Source of the DNA: Pedobacter sp. N36a
GTDB lineage: Bacteria; Bacteroidota; Bacteroidia; Sphingobacteriales; Sphingobacteriaceae
Direction of reading: 5' to 3'
DNA length: 43,970 nucleotides
Assembly: GCF_014472395.1 (NCBI RefSeq)
Contig: NZ_JACSZW010000016.1
Span: 1-43,970, forward strand
Below the pieces are notes generated by a model that saw only the letters and a program-made list of their open reading frames with translations, was not told the DNA's origin and ran no database searches. A program made the translations under genes and the position numbers. The stretch's first letter is position 1; every line of letters starts with the position of its first letter. This document shows, one piece after another, positions 42,807 to 43,970 of the stretch.

Positions 42807-42814
42807 TATTTTTG
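42807..42814 (+). promoter_or_regulatory. -7 box of the oxidoreductase gene
   Basis: TATTTTTG lies 19 bases before the ATG at 42834, in the divergent region shared with the AraC gene. The -33 position has only a T-rich GTTTT. Confidence 0.5.
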
Positions 42815-42833
42815 CTTATCAAATCATAAACAG

Positions 42834-43781
42834 ATGAAAGCAATTGTACTAGAGGAATTCGGCAATGCCGAAAACCTTCGTTATAAAGAAATCCCAAAAC
42901 CTGAAATAAAGGCATATGAAGTACTGATTAAGGTTAAGGAAATTGGTATTAATCCGGTAGATGTCAAGGTCCGCAGCCGACAAGCGCCATTAGCAGAAGC
43001 ACTCATTAAATATGATCCATTGATCTTAGGATGGGATGTATCCGGAGAAGTTTCAGAAATCGGAACAAGCGTCACAAAATTCGAAGTTGGTGATGAAGTA
43101 TTTGGGATGATAAATTTCGTTGGACATGGCAAAGCTTATGCAGAATATGCTGCTGCTCCGGAAGATCAGCTTGCCGGTAAACCACAAAGCATCAGTCATG
43201 TGGAAGCTGCAGCCAGCACCTTGGCCGCATTAACTGCCTGGCAGGCCTTTGATAGTTATGGAAAATTGAGGCCTATAGATAAAGTCCTGGTCCATGCTGC
43301 TTCAGGCGGAGTTGGCCATTTTGCTGTACAGATTGCAAAACATATCGGGGCGCACGTGATCGGAACTTCATCGGCTTCAAATCGGAATTTTGTGCTCAGT
43401 CTAGGTGCAGACGAACATATTGATTATCAAAATACGCCCTTCGAAGAAGTACTCAGCGACATTGACTTTGTGCTGGAAGCGATTGGTGGCTCGAATTTTC
43501 AAAAATCAATCCGCGTGTTAAAGCCATTCGGAACGATCGTCGGTTTACCCTCAGGGCATACTAAAGAAGACGAGTTAAAAGCTCAGGAAAAACAACTGCA
43601 TGCCTGTTATTTTATGTCCGTCTATTCCAATGGTACTGATATGCAGCAGATTGCCTCGTTATTAGCAAAAGGCGTATTGAAACCCCATATCTCCCATGTG
43701 TTTGGATTTGAGGAAATAGTAAAAGCGCATCTGCAGATGGACAGTGGTCGTACGGTGGGGAAAGTAGTCGTAAAATTGTAA
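42834..43781 (+). CDS. NAD(P)-dependent zinc-free alcohol dehydrogenase / quinone oxidoreductase-like protein
   Basis: The 315-residue protein is an MDR-superfamily enzyme without structural zinc ligands. It has the GroES-like half (GINPVDVKVR, GWDVSGEV) and the Rossmann half with the nucleotide loop ASGGVGHFAVQIAK near residue 160, then GTSSASNRNFVLSLGADE. It likely reduces quinones or enones with NADPH. It is divergent from an AraC regulator, a common arrangement for inducible redox enzymes. Another gene began 3 bases after its stop but is interrupted by an insertion sequence. Confidence 0.88.
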   Translation: MKAIVLEEFGNAENLRYKEIPKPEIKAYEVLIKVKEIGINPVDVKVRSRQAPLAEALIKYDPLILGWDVSGEVSEIGTSVTKFEVGDEVFGMINFVGHGKAYAEYAAAPEDQLAGKPQSISHVEAAASTLAALTAWQAFDSYGKLRPIDKVLVHAASGGVGHFAVQIAKHIGAHVIGTSSASNRNFVLSLGADEHIDYQNTPFEEVLSDIDFVLEAIGGSNFQKSIRVLKPFGTIVGLPSGHTKEDELKAQEKQLHACYFMSVYSNGTDMQQIASLLAKGVLKPHISHVFGFEEIVKAHLQMDSGRTVGKVVVKL

Positions 43782-43784
43782 AGA

Positions 43785-43859
43785 ATGATGATTAAAAAGA
43801 TAGATACCGAACTTTTAGAAGCCCTAAAAAACAGCCCATTTAACGGGAGTGTAACGTGA
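43785..43859 (+). pseudogene. 5' end of a gene interrupted by an insertion sequence
   Basis: A frame starts three bases after the oxidoreductase stop (MMIKKIDTELLEALKNSPFNG) and looks like ordinary coding sequence, but is cut after about 20 codons where the IS256-type end begins; four codons of IS sequence then lead to a stop. The rest of the gene, if kept, lies beyond the element outside the window. Its function cannot be told from 20 residues. Confidence 0.6.
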
Positions 43860-43970
43860 ACTGTGTCATTCAAAATTAACGCTTCTCAGAATCCTCTATT
43901 TTCCTGAAGAATTCTATCACCAAATTTAATATATAATTGTGAGAATGCCAGTCCCCAGTTATGGATTGGC
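43846..43970 (-). mobile_element. End of an IS256-family insertion sequence (partial)
   Basis: A transposase 3' end runs in from the right edge, and the stretch GAGTGTAACGTGAACTGTGT just outside it resembles an IS256-type terminal repeat. The outer boundary near 43846 is approximate. The other end, its inverted repeat and the target duplication lie beyond the window. Confidence 0.7.
43886..43970 (-). CDS. IS256-family transposase, C-terminal end only
   Basis: Read from the right edge the minus strand encodes PIHNWGLAFSQLYIKFGDR and seven further residues before a TGA at 43886-43888. IxNWxxxxxQLxIxFxxR is the well-known C-terminal signature of IS256-type DDE transposases. The rest of the gene is outside the window, so integrity cannot be judged. 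Confidence 0.75.
   Translation of the reverse strand, partial: PIHNWGLAFSQLYIKFGDRILQENRGF

Noticed and set aside
1..43970. CRISPR arrays, tRNA or rRNA genes, prophage or integrative element
   Set aside because: No spaced direct repeats, cloverleaf-like sequences, rRNA stretches, or phage or integrase genes were seen; only the IS256-type end is mobile DNA.

Overview
The window looks like chromosomal DNA of a Bacteroidota species, most likely from the Sphingobacteriaceae (Pedobacter-like). The signs are SusC/SusD proteins, TonB-dependent receptors with an N-terminal carboxypeptidase-regulatory-like domain, a DUF4407 protein, almost no Shine-Dalgarno sequences, and Bacteroidota promoters of the form TTTG-N19-TAnnTTTG. 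Four promoters fit this form with the exact 19-base spacer (86-115, 251-281 and 5174-5204 on the minus strand, 30451-30481 on the plus strand). No species can be named from sequence reading alone.

Layout. Bases 1-871 hold no gene. They carry two tandem minus-strand promoters and a hairpin-rich leader for a transcript that leaves the left edge, possibly a stable-RNA operon. Then come queD-ctaA (+), the ribosomal operon rplM-rpsI-rpsB-tsf (-), and a housekeeping stretch: small membrane proteins, a beta-CASP metallo-hydrolase, a methyltransferase, pepT, a beta-barrel protein, a rhomboid protease, a dipeptide epimerase, a rhodanese, a DUF4407 protein, and a tandem pair of exported peptidases (M28 and tricorn-type). 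A GNAT gene and a degenerate thiamine-pyrophosphokinase-like gene follow on the minus strand.

From 20.8 to 28.8 kb there is a minus-strand susC-susD pair. Its upstream region holds two identical 19-bp elements, in opposite orientation, around a LacI-type palindrome. Beyond it lies a decayed efflux locus: an NtrY-like histidine kinase, only the Fis-type HTH of its sigma-54 regulator, only the first ~46 codons of a TolC-type gene, and an adaptor gene with two single-base frameshifts. A deletion appears to have joined the TolC gene to the regulator gene. A near-consensus sigma-54 promoter still precedes the adaptor.

An FGGY (gluconokinase-like) kinase is divergent from the most distinctive system, 30.5-40.7 kb (+): ECF sigma factor, short FecR-like anti-sigma factor, DUF4374 lipoprotein, TonB-dependent receptor, second DUF4374 lipoprotein, PepSY membrane protein, second TonB-dependent receptor, and a 75-residue protein that resembles only the winged helix of Fur. 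The receptor / DUF4374 / PepSY core matches the composition of the XusABC xenosiderophore system of Bacteroides. The extra lipoprotein, second receptor, sigma/anti-sigma pair and mini-Fur make it an expanded, possibly self-regulated version.

The right end has a hypothetical membrane protein, an AraC regulator divergent from a quinone-oxidoreductase-like enzyme, and a following gene cut after about 20 codons by an IS256-family element whose transposase 3' end reaches the window edge. A pattern across the window is that three genes have the -7 box ending exactly four bases before the ATG (TAnnTTTG-CNNN-ATG), predicting leaderless mRNAs.
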